Positions 24,289 to 37,042 of a stretch of DNA of 64,000 bases are shown in pieces. Both the position numbers and the translations under genes were made by a program. The notes beneath the pieces were generated by a model. That model did no database searches. It had not been told where the DNA came from and saw only the letters and a program-made list of their open reading frames with translations. Every line of letters begins with the position of its first letter. Position 1 is the stretch's first letter. Source of the DNA: Nymphaea colorata (taxonomy: Eukaryota > Streptophyta > Magnoliopsida > Nymphaeales > Nymphaeaceae); assembly GCF_008831285.2 (NCBI RefSeq), contig NC_045145.1:18740040-18804039 (forward strand), given 5' to 3'.

Positions 24289-27174
24289 TCATGAACCACC
24301 GCCATTGATGATATGCTTCCGTAGACCAGGAATGTGCACGTTGACAATGTAATCCCTCCAGTCTATTGCTGCCACATCAAATGTGAAGTTGCTTCTCTCC
24401 ACTCGCGACATTCTCTTCATCAATTTTTTTGCATTTGCGATATCAAACCTGAAATTCCTCATATCAAGGCTACCCATTCCTTTTTTCATTATTATAAAAG
24501 AAAAGCATGTGGTTCATTATATATATATATATATGTTTGTGTGGATTTGTTAACTTAAGCACCTTAACCTCTAATGGCAACTTAAAACACCTTACCTTCC
24601 TTTATAACTACTGTATGGCTCATATGTTACCGATAGCTTCCTTAAGATGTGCATGTCTTTTGCCTTTTTCAATCTGCCGTTTTCGCCAGCCGACAAATAT
24701 GAAGACATCGCTTCCAGTGTGTCAAAGAACTTCATCCTTTCTATATGGACAAATTTTCCTTGTGAATCAATCAAAGGGAAGGAATGAAAGTGCTCATAAC
24801 AGTGATTAAACAGCTCATCCGCTCGCAGGGGGTTTGTGGAACTTGTCCCAACGTGATAAATATTCAGGCCAGGAACGCCTGATGATCCATGCCTTACCAT
24901 TGCGGCCAAGATTGCGTTTATAACCATGTCTGCGGGCACCTAAAATGATCAAACATCTGTTAAAACGAATATAATGAAGAACTAGATAGTGCGGATAAGA
25001 AAGGAAGGCAACATTTACGTGGTTCGGCTTGTAGCCTACATCCACGAGAGAAAAGAGGGGCTACTCCTTCGTATTATTTCACACACACTTTTTACGGGAG
25101 TTATTCACTCTTTATATAGAGTTACAAACACCTTTAGATGGAAACATCATATAAGGGAGTTACCAAAAATCCTTCAGCCTATATTGTTGGTATTGATTCC
25201 AACAATCATGGAGAAGATAGCGTCGATATGGAAAAATGCCCAAATCTGAGCTGATTGAGGAAACGCCCAAATCTGTAGATATCTCCTTCCCAAATATGGT
25301 GGATAGCCTCCTTATCTCCTTCCCAAATATGGTGGATAGCCTCCTTATCTCTTTGTAACGGACAACATCCTCAACATGAGTTTGTTGGCTAGTGGCAAGA
25401 GGGAGGGAGAGAGAGAGAGATGGCTACCATGTCAAGAACAGTCTTTCCTTCCGCTGTGAAGACGTTAAATTGGCCTTTCCCGTAGTAGATAATGACTGGG
25501 TCTGCCATTCTAGAGAGCGAGCGAATAGGATGTTTTACTCAGTTTCCTTTCAATTCAGAATATCAGGAAATTAAGTTAAAAGGGGCTGACCTGAGTCCTT
25601 GAATCCACCCCGGGAATGGGTCTTGAATTGTGCTTCCAATGATGGTAGGCCGAACAATGACTGTTGGGAGGTCGCTTGAGATGGTACCGATCACCATCTC
25701 ACCCATCGCTTTTGTGAAAGAGTAAACATTTTGCCAGCTGTGGATCTTTGCCCTGGTCCACAGGCAACAACCACCATTAGCACAAACCCTGCCCTCCATC
25801 GAACCCTCAGCATTTAAGAAACATATAATAACAAAATGGGGAACACGGTATGGTAATAGGTGGAAAAATATAAATGTCATCATGTGCACAAAAAGGTGCA
25901 AAAAGTGTGAAGAAATACTCTCATAGGCTAAGTAAAGAAAGGGGAAGGAAGAGAAGGGAATCAGTCAGCAAGAAAGATCCAATGAAACACTTGTTATAAT
26001 GTTAAACAAATATATTCTATTTTTGAGGTAAATTCATAAGACAATAATAATGTGTTATTGTTGCCAAACAAATCCTAAAGACCTGGTTGTTGCTGCACCC
26101 ACAAGCAGGCTTTGGTAAGCCAAAACACCGAGTGAAAGGTCAAATTAACTCTGAAGATAGTAGGAAGAGGGAGAGAATTAAGGAGCAGCTGAAAAGGGGT
26201 AGATAATTCGGAAAGATTAGGTAAAAAGTATAACAACCCGACCCACTCCCGGGTTCGGGCCCCTGGTTCGACGGATCCCAACCCGCCCCCTAGCAATTTC
26301 GGTTCCAATCCTAAAAAGGCTAGGAACCAGGACAATCATCTCATTAATAGCCTCCCATTATAAGCCTTTGAAGATTCCTCACAATCTTCGATACAGGACT
26401 AAACTTCTGGGGTGTTACAATCCACCCCCCTTAAAGCACACGCGTCCGCGCGTGTGGGACCCCAGGTCCGAGTGTTGAAACTGCTCTGATACCACTATAA
26501 CAACCCGACCCACTCCCGGGTTCGGGCCCCTGGTTCGACGGATCCCAACCCGCCCCCTAGCAATTTCGGTTCCAATCCTAAAAAGGCTAGGAACCAGGAC
26601 AATCATCTCATTAATAGCCTCCCATTATAAGCCCTTGAAGATCCCTCACAATCTTCGATACGGGACTAAACATCTGGGGTGTTACAAAAAGACGAATCGA
26701 TCAAGAAACAGCAACAGCGGGAAATGGAGTAGGTGGCAAAAGGTGAAGCTGGTTCCATGTGCCCCATGTGTAATGTGCAAAAAAAATGAAAGAGTTAAAA
26801 AAGTTCAAACAAGACATTTTTTTGAAACTCCAAAATTTTTTAATAGTGGATATCTGTACAACCCACGCGCACTCTCCATCCAAAATAGGCAACGATGGAC
26901 AAAAGGCACTGGGATCTAAAGCATAAACCCTTGGGCCAAAGGCTACAAGAGCGAGTTCCCAACCAAGAGAGAAGACTGAGTGGGCCACTGGGAAAAAGGA
27001 CCACGTACCACATGGCCGTCAAGAAGGAGACCAGGAGACAAGTTATTTATGGAAGCTGGTTATATACACTCTTCTGCATGCACAATCCTTTTTCCTTTTT
27101 TAGGAATGTATATATGTTGCGTGCACGCAACTCCACGTTATAGCAAATCAGAAAAAAAAGGAAAGTGGGCAGAG

Positions 27175-27223
<49 letters not shown>

Positions 27224-29868
27224 GGAGAGGGAGAGGGAGAGAGGTTACAATTGAGTAACTTTGAGAGGTGGAGAAATTTATGATGCAAACTATTTGAAAG
27301 TTCATATTTTGAGATAGCCTTTTGCTTATGATTTCAGGGGAGAACACCCTCTGTAATTTTTAGTTATTCTCACCTTTCATCAAAGCGGCCTAGTTATAAG
27401 GGCTACCAGTGGAATTTTGGTGAATTGAGAAGCAAAAAAAAAAAAGAAAAAGAAGAAAATGGGGGTACACTGCTACATGACATTTTGATGGCTTTAAGCA
27501 ACAATATTTTTTGTTTCACAACTTAAGAGAAATTGACATGGGCCGCCTCTTATTAAAATTTTTTTCGAAAAGGATGACATTCTCCAATAAATTAGAAATC
27601 ATAGGCATGCATGCAAGGCAAACTGGACAAAAGAAAAGCGTTTTGCCGGTTGACTGGCTATACTGCTACGTAGTTAATATTTCGGGTGCTTGTAGAAAAG
27701 CAAACTATGACAAAAAACATTATGGTTTTGGATACCTTTCGAGACCCAGCTCTTTCATTCTTGGAGTTAGAGATGTCGTGTTTTCCGCCCGTCCTTCCAG
27801 AGTGTCGTTTATTATCTTTGTTTCGGCTCCGATATCCAAGATGGGTGGGATTTCCTGAGAATGTGTTGCCATAGCTTCCTCTCGTGCAATGCTTTCTCCG
27901 AGGAAGAATGGCCTTTCCTTTAACAGCCCAGTTCTCGGTCCATTCACATAAGCTACAATTCGGAAAAGAAAGAAAGAATAAGAGAAAGAATTATGTCCAT
28001 TGACATCCTTGGCTAGAGAGAGGGTTCAACAACCGATCAGATACTACCTGTGGAAACATGCAAGAAGACCTTAAGTTTCCTGCATCTTCTTGCAAGCTTT
28101 ACCAGCCTCGATGCCCCATTGGTGTTTGTATTCAGAGCCACATCATACCTGTTTTGTGCTCAATTTAAAGTTTTAGAAGGAATTGAGAAAATTTGAGGAG
28201 GAGATAGGTAACGAATCCACATGCATTCTGCAAAGTACTGACCTTTCATCAAACTTCGTGTTCGCAGCGCAAGTTACAATTACGTCAACATTGTCTACAA
28301 TATCTTTGTGCACTTTTCCCTCCATTCCCAAAGAGTCCTCTCCAAGATGTGCAACTACTGGGACCAGCTTGCTTAGCATAAAAGCTTCGTAAGAACTCCC
28401 GTGGACTCCCTTCAAACGCTTGAAGAGTTTGGCGTTGATTATCTTGTTAAAGAACAAAAGATCTCATCATTTTTTTTGTGAATGGAAATGCATGGATCAT
28501 GGCGATTTTTTCTGTCATTATATGATGTTGGCCGCCAGTATGAAGATCGAAGTGGCGGTGGCAGAAATTTTTGTTGGTGCCATATGCAAGGCAATAAGTA
28601 ATAATCATATTTTACATACTTTTTTCTTCCATAGATGCGTGATTCTACCATGTGAACCCGTTCTTAGAAGTCCGGTAAATAATTTCTTTAAATCAAAGTG
28701 AAACGCTAAGGACTTTATGAATTCTATAGAAAAGCAGATCATATTATATAAAGTAACAACGAATTTTTTATGATGATTATATTAAAATTGTATTCTTGGC
28801 ATAGGTAAAATGGTAATATAAAGTAACAATGAATTTTTTATGATGATTATATTCAATTTATATTCTTGGCAAAGGTAAAATGGTAAGGTAACTAAGTGAT
28901 TTTTTGATAAAAGTTGTGCACATGGTGAAAATTAAATTTTAAAAAAAAGTGGAGAAGAGCCCCAAAAGGCCCAAACATGAAAATGAAGGAACTAATAAAC
29001 AAAACAAAAGTACCTTTTAGCAAAAGAAAAAGGAAGACCCTTGGCTTATTTAACTATCCAGGGCAACTTATAGCCATACACACACCATTTTTCCGAAATA
29101 AAGTTGAAGCTTTCTAAGGGATAAAGATGGAGAGAAAAAAACAGAAACAAGAAAAAGTGAAGGGGCGGTTTCAAACATTAGGGGCCTGTCTCTTACTAAA
29201 TCGAGTGTTTAGTGTTAAGCTGTAAATCTGAGGGAGGGTAAGTGCCCACATGTAAACAAACAAAAAATAAACATACTTCGTGTCTTAATCTTTTGTTCAC
29301 AGCCTCTTGGTTTGGCCCTTGAATGAGAAGGAAAAGCTTGCCTACGTCAGGCTGACTCCGGAGGATCTTCTCTATAAGCACTGCATGGTATCAAGCAAAT
29401 ATTAATTCTGAATGGCAAGATGTACAGCAACCGTAGGAACAAGTTCATGAATTTGATAGCTATACGTTTTCCGACAAAGCCGGTCGTTCCTGTGATAAGC
29501 ATGTTCTTATCTCTGAGGAATTCCACGATCCCTAGACCACAGCCGTCCTCTTCTTCTTCTTCTTCTTCTTCTGCAGCCACCTCCCTCTCCTTCGGCGTCG
29601 TCAACATTCCAGCCCTTGTGGCCACCAATGACCTTTTCGATTGAGATGGCCGCTTGACGTCCACCATTCTCACGAGGGAAGCTGGTTGCGTGATTTTGAC
29701 AGGGAAGGAATTGAAGGTGCAGCAGGCCGGCTGTGGTGTGGGCGACCGGAGATGATGGGGAGGGCTGATGCAGCTGACGGAATAATTCGCAGGCACTTGG
29801 TTAGCTGCTAGACGTGTAGCATTCATTGTGGGAGGAGACATGAAAGAAAAGTGACCTAAGCTAAACAT
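24289..29868 (-). CDS. FAR2: FAR-C: fatty acyl reductase, MS2/FAR2-like, complete, nine exons
   Basis: Exons on the minus strand: 29868-29466, 29380-29277, 28442-28243, 28148-28048, 27952-27736, 25752-25591, 25509-25428, 24939-24596 and 24448-24289. All junctions are GT-AG and phases agree, giving 590 codons plus TGA (Arabidopsis MS2 is about 616). Residues about 1-110 form a Ser/Thr-rich, plastid-type leader with an acidic run; the TGTTGFVGK NADPH loop follows near residue 130, YSFTK sits in exon 6, and the FAR C-terminal domain ends DWRDYIVNVHIPGLRKH. The start at 29868 is preferred over an in-frame ATG at 29946 because that one lies only 11 bp from the TATA box. Exon 5 has two extra codons (TTSLTPRMKEL) compared with A. 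Introns 5 and 7 hold a TRIM and a solo LTR; the coding sequence is undamaged. Confidence 0.92.
24958..25364 (-). mobile_element. Solo LTR (Copia-type) in FAR-C intron 7
   Basis: Begins TGTTAAAACG and ends AACGGACA (TG...CA), flanked on both sides by the 5-bp target duplication ACATC (24953-24957 and 25365-25369). The matching intron of FAR-A is 88 bp and uninterrupted (AAACATCCTCAACATG), which confirms an insertion. It contains TACGTGGTTCGG...CCTACATCCACGAG as in the Copia LTRs elsewhere, a TTTATATAGAG box and a 33-bp tandem duplication (CTCCTTCCCAAATATGG unit, about 25285-25350). Confidence 0.88.
26229..26686 (-). mobile_element. TRIM (terminal-repeat retrotransposon in miniature) in FAR-C intron 5
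   Basis: Two 191-bp LTRs (26229-26419 and 26496-26686) differ at about four positions and enclose only 76 bp. On the minus strand the LTR starts TGTAACACCCC. Next to the 5' LTR is a primer-binding site TGGTATCAGAGCAG (26494-26481), and before the 3' LTR a purine tract TTTAAGGGGGG. The 5-bp target duplication AAAAG flanks the element (26224-26228 and 26687-26691). It has no coding capacity, as is typical of TRIMs, which depend on proteins supplied by other elements. Confidence 0.95.
27176..27240. repeat. (GT)n(GA)n microsatellite
   Basis: About 16 GT units followed by a GA/GGGAGA run within FAR-C intron 5. Absent at the equivalent place in the other copies. Confidence 0.95.
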
Positions 29869-29956
29869 GATATGGTGATGAGGAAGGAAGAATGTCTCGA
29901 GATTGATCTTTGCGGGAGGCTTGATAGGCTGGAGAGTTTCGAGCATTGCACTTGTT

Positions 29957-29962
29957 CTTATA
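29957..29962 (-). promoter_or_regulatory. TATA box of FAR-C
   Basis: TATAAG in the conserved TGCTATAAGAAC string, 89 bp upstream of the chosen ATG, the same spacing as in FAR-A. Confidence 0.6.
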
Positions 29963-32520
29963 GCAGTTCCAACGACAGCGGCATGCTATAGGATGGATGA
30001 TTTTCTATTTTTCTTTTGGATGTTTGGTAGGTAGATCCATTTATTATTACCACCATTATCATATTTTTCTGCAGCTCTAAAGAACCAAAGAGGATCATGT
30101 TTTTTCTGTTTTTAAGTACAAAAATGAGCGACGATGATAACGAGGAGAGCATACCGCCAAATAACGCACAAATTGAAATCACAAGGGGAACTGTGCGCGG
30201 GTGAAGTCAGAACGCTTAAATGCCTTCCCTATTTGCCGGTTAGTCCATACTAACCTACACTGCGACCAATTTAGACCCATTGATATAGGTCGTTAACTCA
30301 AATGCCCTTTAACCAAAAGTTCTGGATGGCGAATCAAACTGGACCAGCCAACTCTAGCTCATTAAACTTTAATCTGACAAGACTTCGATCCACGGGAGTG
30401 TCGAGTCCAAGACCTTGAATTTGGGTTCGGTTTATTGCTGCACCGGTTTGGGAAGCAAGAAAATGGTAAATGACAAAAACCCTCTGCGCTCGATTAAGCA
30501 CATGTGGAACGCCGTCATCCAGCAGCATGCATAATGGATCATTTAAACGTAAACGTGAACAAAGTGGACATTAATTATGATCAGCTGCTTTCATATACGC
30601 CTCCTAATGCCCGTGTGCTCAACGTGGGAGTCCGGAAATGGTTTCCTGTTTCCCTCGTGCATCGAACTTTGCACGTTGAAGCCATCCGTTTCTCAAGTTG
30701 TTCATCCTTTAATAGTATTTCTTTAAGGGTCACACTTAAAACGTTGCACTGGAAAATTTTAGGCAGCAGTTTCAAAAATATTTCTCCGTACCAATAAATT
30801 ATATTTGTACTATTTAAGCCAATGTTTTTTTTTTTTCACTTTTCAAGGCAATAAAAAATTTTGGTTTTTAAAATTGTAAAGAAAAAGTAAGCAAGTAATG
30901 TTATATGTTTTCTTCCATAGATAATTGGGTGTAAGTAAGTGACTTTTTTGGACCATTTCACACCCCTAGTTTCGGTTGAGATATTTTCACACCCCTAGTT
31001 CTGGCCCCTTTCAGTTATTTCTATAGGTTTCCCCCATTTATTGATTAAAGAATTAAAAAAGTCACAAACAGAGGCAAAAAAAAAAAACTAAGTCCCCAAA
31101 GAAATATGGCAACCAAGAAGGTCACCATTATTTGAGAGAGCAGCAATTTTCAACAAGCAACTCCTCCCCAAAAGGAAACCCCATCTTGAGATCCAAACAG
31201 TTCATATTACTAAAAATTTTTCAAACATCTCAATGATTTCTCTCAATAATATTAATATATATATGTGGGTGGAATTTACGGACCTTCAACAATGAACCGG
31301 GGCAGGATCGGGTAAAATATATATAATGGTGTTTGTCAAACTTTAAAAGAATGCAGAATTTTAAAATCATATTTCACAGCCTTCCCTGAAATTGGTGACT
31401 CGTATGCATGTGCTTCAAGGATTTCTTGAGTTTTTTTTCTGGGGTCAATTATGTAGGGGGTCATGGTAGCTGGAGATTGCCATCAACATAAATATAGATC
31501 CAACAAACCGAGAGTTCATGGGTTTTATAATGTAATGTGGATCTCAAATGTGATCTGGAATGCATGGTTGTGAAATCATCCACTGTTTAACTTACTGTAA
31601 CATACCGTTTTCTTCGTTTGAAAAGATTGCGTTGCTATTGGTTCCTTCTCGAATTTTGACAGATAAAATTAGTAATCAGAAAGATCACCCGTCGTCCAGC
31701 ATCTGTAATTCGTTGAATGCACTCGGCGACACCATGATGTACTCATTTTCTTCTGAAAAGTCCTTCGGCTAAGTATATATCATTGATTTTTGTAATTAAC
31801 AGCCTAAACATAATTACTCAAATGTCGAGTGATCTAACACAATCAATTTGCTGGGTTCCCGTTCTTAAAAGGTTCGTCGTCATCAAGAAAGAAAAAAAAA
31901 AAGGGCAATATTTCATTTGTATTATGACAGTAAATTTTTTCCCCTAATTTTTTGTGGTATTCGATGGTATTTCAAAAACTTTTCTATATATTAATCGAAT
32001 ATTTGTCAAAAGGAATTGAAAGTTTCAAGCGTAATCGTTCTATTAAAATTAATTCAACTGAAATAAGTTTTCTTGCCTCATGGAGCTTAGCACAACCTGT
32101 GGTGAAACGACTCACATTCAAGAGGTCCAAGGTTCCAATCATGTGGTCACTGTCAATGTGCTGCAAACAGTAGCAAACACAACGTCCAAGTTGAAGATGC
32201 ACCACAAGTCTGTATAGGCTCTAAAGCAAGACATGAGGCTATAACCTTGGGGATGTAATGGCTACTAAAACTTGTATTTTTCAGAGCACTCACATATGCA
32301 TGGCCGGTGATAGGGATGGGCTAGCGATCCCTCATTTCCCACTGAGAAGCCTGTGTAGGCACGTAAAGAAAAGATAAAAGGGTCATCTTTTCTTGATGTA
32401 TTTCCTTTTCTTCTACTAACTACTATCATACCAACCCTGTTCTTCTATTATTATATTAATAATTTTGTTCTTTTGTTTATTTCCCAATTTTTACTGTTTT
32501 TCTTTTCTTTCTTTCCCTTC
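29963..32520. repeat. FAR-C 5' flank, duplicated at FAR-B and FAR-A
   Basis: No gene seen. Segments match other FAR flanks: 29963-30190 resembles 62832-63060; 30236-30430 resembles 63590-63790 (CCGGTTAGTCCATAC); 31020-31250 resembles 51870-52100; 31320-32180 resembles 52310-53140 (ATGCAGAATTTTAAA, AAAATTAGTAATCAGAAAGA); and 32310-32540 resembles 53370-53600. The flanks therefore belong to the duplicated unit. Confidence 0.75.
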
Positions 32521-32527
32521 TTTTTAC

Positions 32528-32580
32528 TGGGCATCGGGGTCCATAATTAATCAGGGCATCGGGGTCCATAATTAATCAGG
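32528..32580. repeat. 25-bp tandem duplication
   Basis: GGGCATCGGGGTCCATAATT-type unit repeated twice back to back, ending TAATCAGG. Perfect copies. Confidence 0.9.
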
Positions 32581-35500
32581 CTTTGGACTTGATCTTTTGT
32601 TCGAGCCCAGCCCGACCGGACCCGATTATTAACGGACCGGACGGGCTGGGCTTTTTTTGGATCAGCCTCCGCTTGGCTCGAACTCTAGTCCAGCTCTGCA
32701 GCTAAATGCCGTGCTCTAGCTCGCTAAGCATGATGGCAGCGACCAGATTCCGACTCTAGACGTCTGGTAAAAACAGAGGAAGAGCATGTTGCCCCATCTA
32801 CTATCTCTCGCTCTCTCTCTAGAAAAAAAAAAAACATTGTGAAACCGAGTGAGGGTGAACCTTCGCCGAACGAGGGTTTTCAGAAACTCTAGCTTGAGTG
32901 GGTTTCTGAAAACAAAACCCTCGCTTGGGCCAGGGTTTCTGAAACCCAAACCCTCGCCGGAGCGAACGTTCCTTGTCAGGAAAACTAGGATTCCCATCAT
33001 TCCATGTCATAATTCTTCTACGTTTTTTCTAGCACCTGTCCACTTTCGTATGCCGATATTCGAATCAGGTGAAATGAATTTTTTATAAGCTTTTCAGCTA
33101 ATAAATTCTCCACCTGACTATGGTGTTGGAATATTGTTAAACTTTTTTAGGAGGGTGTTTGGATGATCACCTAAAACAAGGTTCTGGGAGACCAAACCTG
33201 GTTTTGCTATACGATACCTTTTTAGGAACGTTTTTTATGACATTAAAATTGGGTTTTACCAAAAGCTTGGTTTTCATGATGAGCAGAAGGATTCTCACAC
33301 AAAACTGATTTTTGCACTTGCCATCCGAACATTCGAACAAGTTTACAAAATTGAGTTTTTAGTTACGTTTTTACAAAACTTGGTTTTTACAAAACCAAGT
33401 ATTTTAGGTTGTCAACTAAACACTCCCATAAAGTGAAACATGGCCAAGATTTTTGAACTGGGCTTTCAAATGCCTATATTGGAGGATTTCAAGTCCAATT
33501 CTCAGCATGGTCTAATAAGGAGTATGCCAAACTTCGCCTTTCAAGAAGATTGTCATATGAAAACTTGGTTTAGTCAATTTTTAAATGAAGCCTCACGTTC
33601 AATTATCCTCGATCAAGATCATGTAGCTAGCTGTTCTCCGCGCGTTCACATGCTCTCACGTGAGGTGTTGCCATCTATTTAAGGAACACGCATCTCTATA
33701 AGTTGAGCCTCAGGCCATGAGCACCCAATATGATGGATGCAAACTAGCGCCATAACTAGTTTCGGATCCAACCGTGGAGGGGGGAAAGAACCTATATTAT
33801 CTTCCTAGCTTCAATTTGCTTGCCAGTGGACCCCTATTTATAGTTCAAAGAAGTTGACATAACATAAATTTGTAATGGGAGCCGACCCTACCTGCTTTCA
33901 CGCCCTTCCACTTGCCTGTCAATGACCCTCTTTCATAAAACACATCGATCTCGTAAAACACCACGATGATGATGCATCAGGGATTCGGGAACATGCCTAA
34001 CCAGTCGAGCCCACTAGGTGGCCCCTCTCATTTACTACCTTCCCAACCGCATGTGGCACGTTTACATCTTCTTAAAAGTGAATTGATGTACCGGCAATCC
34101 TGGACCATGAGATTATCAATCTCAACTTTTTCAGAGACAAGAAGATGCCGACTTTTAAAGATATCAAAGCATTTACAGAACGATTAATGGGTAGCATGGC
34201 ATCTCAAACATGCCATCTGTCAAACAAATTCACATCCAATTACTAATCGTGATTTGGATTCGAACAGAAGTTTCATCATCGTATGGGCCTGACAAAATTT
34301 GCATTCGGAACTTATGTAACAGAGGCTTCTTCTTATCAATCCATTATTTTATGTTAAAATTCTCATTGAATGGCGTCCTTCCCTCTCGTGAAATGAGTGT
34401 CCGCTGTATCGACTACCCGGATCAGACGGGAAGCCAAGAATTTTTGGCTGAGGGAAAACAGCACCCTCGCCGAAGCTATAACATTGTGAAACCATCTCGC
34501 CCGAGCGTTACTCTTGCCCGAGCAAGGGTTTCAGATGCCATGAAAACCGTCGCTCGGGCGAGGTTATTTTCATTGAAAGAGAGAAAGAATCCTATAGAAA
34601 GCTGCGGTTGCAACTGGGAGCATCCAGCCTCAAGAAGGAATCTGTTACTGCTCGTGTAATTGAAAAGACACATGAGCTTACTTGCAACTTTGTGCTGATT
34701 CCTCTACTTTCAATCTCACCGTTGTTCTCCTCCACCAGGCTTGGCTCTTCCTCTACTTTCATTCTCACCGTCGTTCTCATCCACCAGGCTCGGCTCCAAC
34801 GACAGTGAGAATGAAACTATGAAACAAAGGTTTTACCCCAACGTAAAGTTAATTTAAAAAATAGTAATAATAATTTTTTTTTTAAGTTACTGTCCGGCTT
34901 GTTGACCCCCCGACAATCACATTCTCAAGGCCTTGCCCAACCCGTTAAGTACTGGGCTGGGCCGAGCCCGATAAAATGAGCCATTAAGTAACTTTTTAGG
35001 GCTCGAGCCCGAGTCGGGCCGGTACCGAGTACCCGGGTGCCCAGCTTATAGTGCATTTGACTACTAAAGCAATGAAAGTAACTTACAAATACTTGCGTTT
35101 GAAAGGAACAAAATTTTAAAATGAAACTAATATCAATTCAATAAATACAAAGGATCTTAAAGGACACTACATATATCAATACTTGTATATTACATACAAT
35201 CTGTTCAATTATACCCGTTTACAAGCGATCTAATATGTCCAAGTCTGTATTAGTGTACCAGCCAAGGACAATAGATATCCAGCTTATGATGGATAAAACC
35301 GTCATTTTGACTTTCATAGGTTTACAAATAGGATTGTAGGCCTAAGGGCTTAATATATATAGCAACCCATGAAATTTGTGTGCTGAACATTCCAGTTATT
35401 CGAAAGATCTTTGAGTGGTCTTACTAGAGGCTCCAGTGATGAACCGACTGTCTTAGATCACAAGGTCACGAAATGATCGTAGCTCTCATGGGGACTCCCC

Positions 35501-35700
35501 ACTTTAAACGATCCACAAGGCTCCATCCATTTCAACAATGAATTTCTATATGCTTCCTTTGTCAATACAATAAGCATGAAGTGTTCATATTTTTGTCATG
35601 TATGGTTTGTTAATTCTTCGAGTTATGCTTTTGTGCGGTATCAAAACTCTCCTTCCATGCCTTTCATTAAATCTAGTTTGTGAACTTGGTATTATATGAG
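32581..35700. other. Intergenic with MITE-like palindromic sequences
   Basis: No recognised gene. Holds GC-rich inverted-repeat patches (32860-32970 and 34465-34570, built on CCTCGCC and CGAGGGTTTC motifs), a candidate MITE at about 33150-33427 with GGGTGTTTGGATGATCACC against an inverted GGGAGTGTTTAGTTGACAACC, and GCCCGAGCCCGAGTCGGGCC-type repeats near 32600 and 35000. Confidence 0.35.
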
Positions 35701-35749
35701 AGAGTGTGGCAAACTTCTGCGGGCCTTACACATCAAAAGAGAGAGGGCC

Positions 35750-36140
35750 ATTCACTCTATTAGAAGTCCATGCCATCTCTCTAGGATGAGCGCATAAAGG
35801 GTGAGGAATGTTCAGTACGTATAAGTGGAGAAGGCAACATGGTGCCTCTTCCGTGCCGAAGAAAGTGGGTTGTTCCAAAAGAACTGGAGAAGTAAGGAAT
35901 TGGTTTCTTTGAGTACCTTGGCTGGGATTGGTAGAAGTGATGCCATGTGAAGCCGAATGGTGGTGAAAATAGCACAAATTATTGTCATCCAATGGTCAGC
36001 CATGGATAAATGTTTTCCTTTCCAGCCAACCAATCTACTTTTGACTTTGTTCACCCAGGCATGTCAATCCAAATATTTAAGTTTACTCACTTGCAAAGGG
36101 AGACCCAAATATATCACCCGCAAGCTTCAAGGAAAATAGT
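35750..36140 (-). mobile_element. LINE (L1-type) reverse transcriptase fragment
   Basis: Minus-strand frames read IYLGLPLQVSKLKYLD, then VNKVKSRLVGWKGKHLSMAD, then LPIPAKVLKETNSLLLQFFW, the conserved 3' region of plant L1-type RT. An in-frame stop and a truncated 5' end show that it is a dead fragment. Confidence 0.8.
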
Positions 36141-36216
36141 GTAGTTGGTTGGATTAGCGGGTTGTGAAACGTCGTTCAATTCCATGCTACAACTCTGCAT
36201 CTTAAGTGGTTAAGTG

Positions 36217-36690
36217 GTGAGATGTAAAAGAATATCCAGAACGAGGAAGAGAAGAGAATATCACACACCAAAGGCAAGGCAATTTACGTGGTTCGATCAA
36301 ATTGATCTACGTCCACGGGATGATGGCTTCCTTGATTTTGAATTTTCTCAACTCTTACGCTTACAGATTTTCTACTTTGATTTAATACATCAAATTCTAG
36401 ACGTTGGTGAATTCAAAGTCTCTTTTAATAACAAGATTCTGTTTCCCTTCATAGTTGGCTTCAATAGGAAATCTTGCTTTGTTTCCTCCATTGCTGTCAT
36501 ATTGTTTTCTTCAAGGGTATTGCCTTCTATGCAGAGAGACGTTGATCCACCTTCCATCTTGAGAAGAGACGTTGGACTGAGAGACGTTGGACTTTTTTCA
36601 CTATTCTCGTTAACAAGATGTACTTGAGTTGAAGGGTTTGCCATGTTTGTCATGCACCTTTCTCATATTTCTTCTCTTCCACAGGTTGGG
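36217..36690. mobile_element. Candidate solo Copia-type LTR
   Basis: Contains TTTACGTGGTTCGATCAAATT followed by CTACGTCCACGGGATG, the same motif pair as in the other Copia-type LTRs of the window. I could not define the termini or a target duplication. Confidence 0.4.
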
Positions 36691-36854
36691 TAATGAGTAT
36701 AGCTGCCCTATTTTTCTAATCGAGGGAAACTATGATCAGCTTCTTGGGAACAACATTTGGAAAATCCTGGTGTCTTTTGTTCACGTCTTCCTTTAGATGT
36801 GTGAATTGCAATAATATTATAAATTTGTAAGTGGCTTGAGAGCAGTTTTGCATC

Positions 36855-37042
36855 TAAGATTTTGTTGAGCTCGTTACTGTTCTTTTGCAATATGCGTGCA
36901 TTAAAAGGAAAAGGGTTGGGAAGGGGGAACGTTGCCCCGGTTCAACGATTTGTACATCATTGCTAGGCATATAATTCTGTTCTTCTTCAGAAACCAATGC
37001 AGAAGACTTAACGAGCTGAGACTCTTCAAATGATTCGTGCAA
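36855..37042 (-). other. Unidentified coding-like patch
   Basis: Reads NGLHESFEESQLVKSSALVS and QNYMPSNDVQIVEPGQRS without interruption, with codon-like composition unlike its AT-rich surroundings. I do not recognise it. It may be a gene fragment or chance. Confidence 0.2.

Noticed and set aside
27138-27347. Open frame with HTHTHT run
   Set aside because: Translation of the (GT)n microsatellite in FAR-C intron 5.
29869-29946. Upstream in-frame ATG (MLETLQ) as the start of FAR-C, and the same at 62815 for FAR-A
   Set aside because: It lies about 11 bp from the conserved TATA box, so it would precede the transcription start; MFSLGH is conserved in A, B and C.
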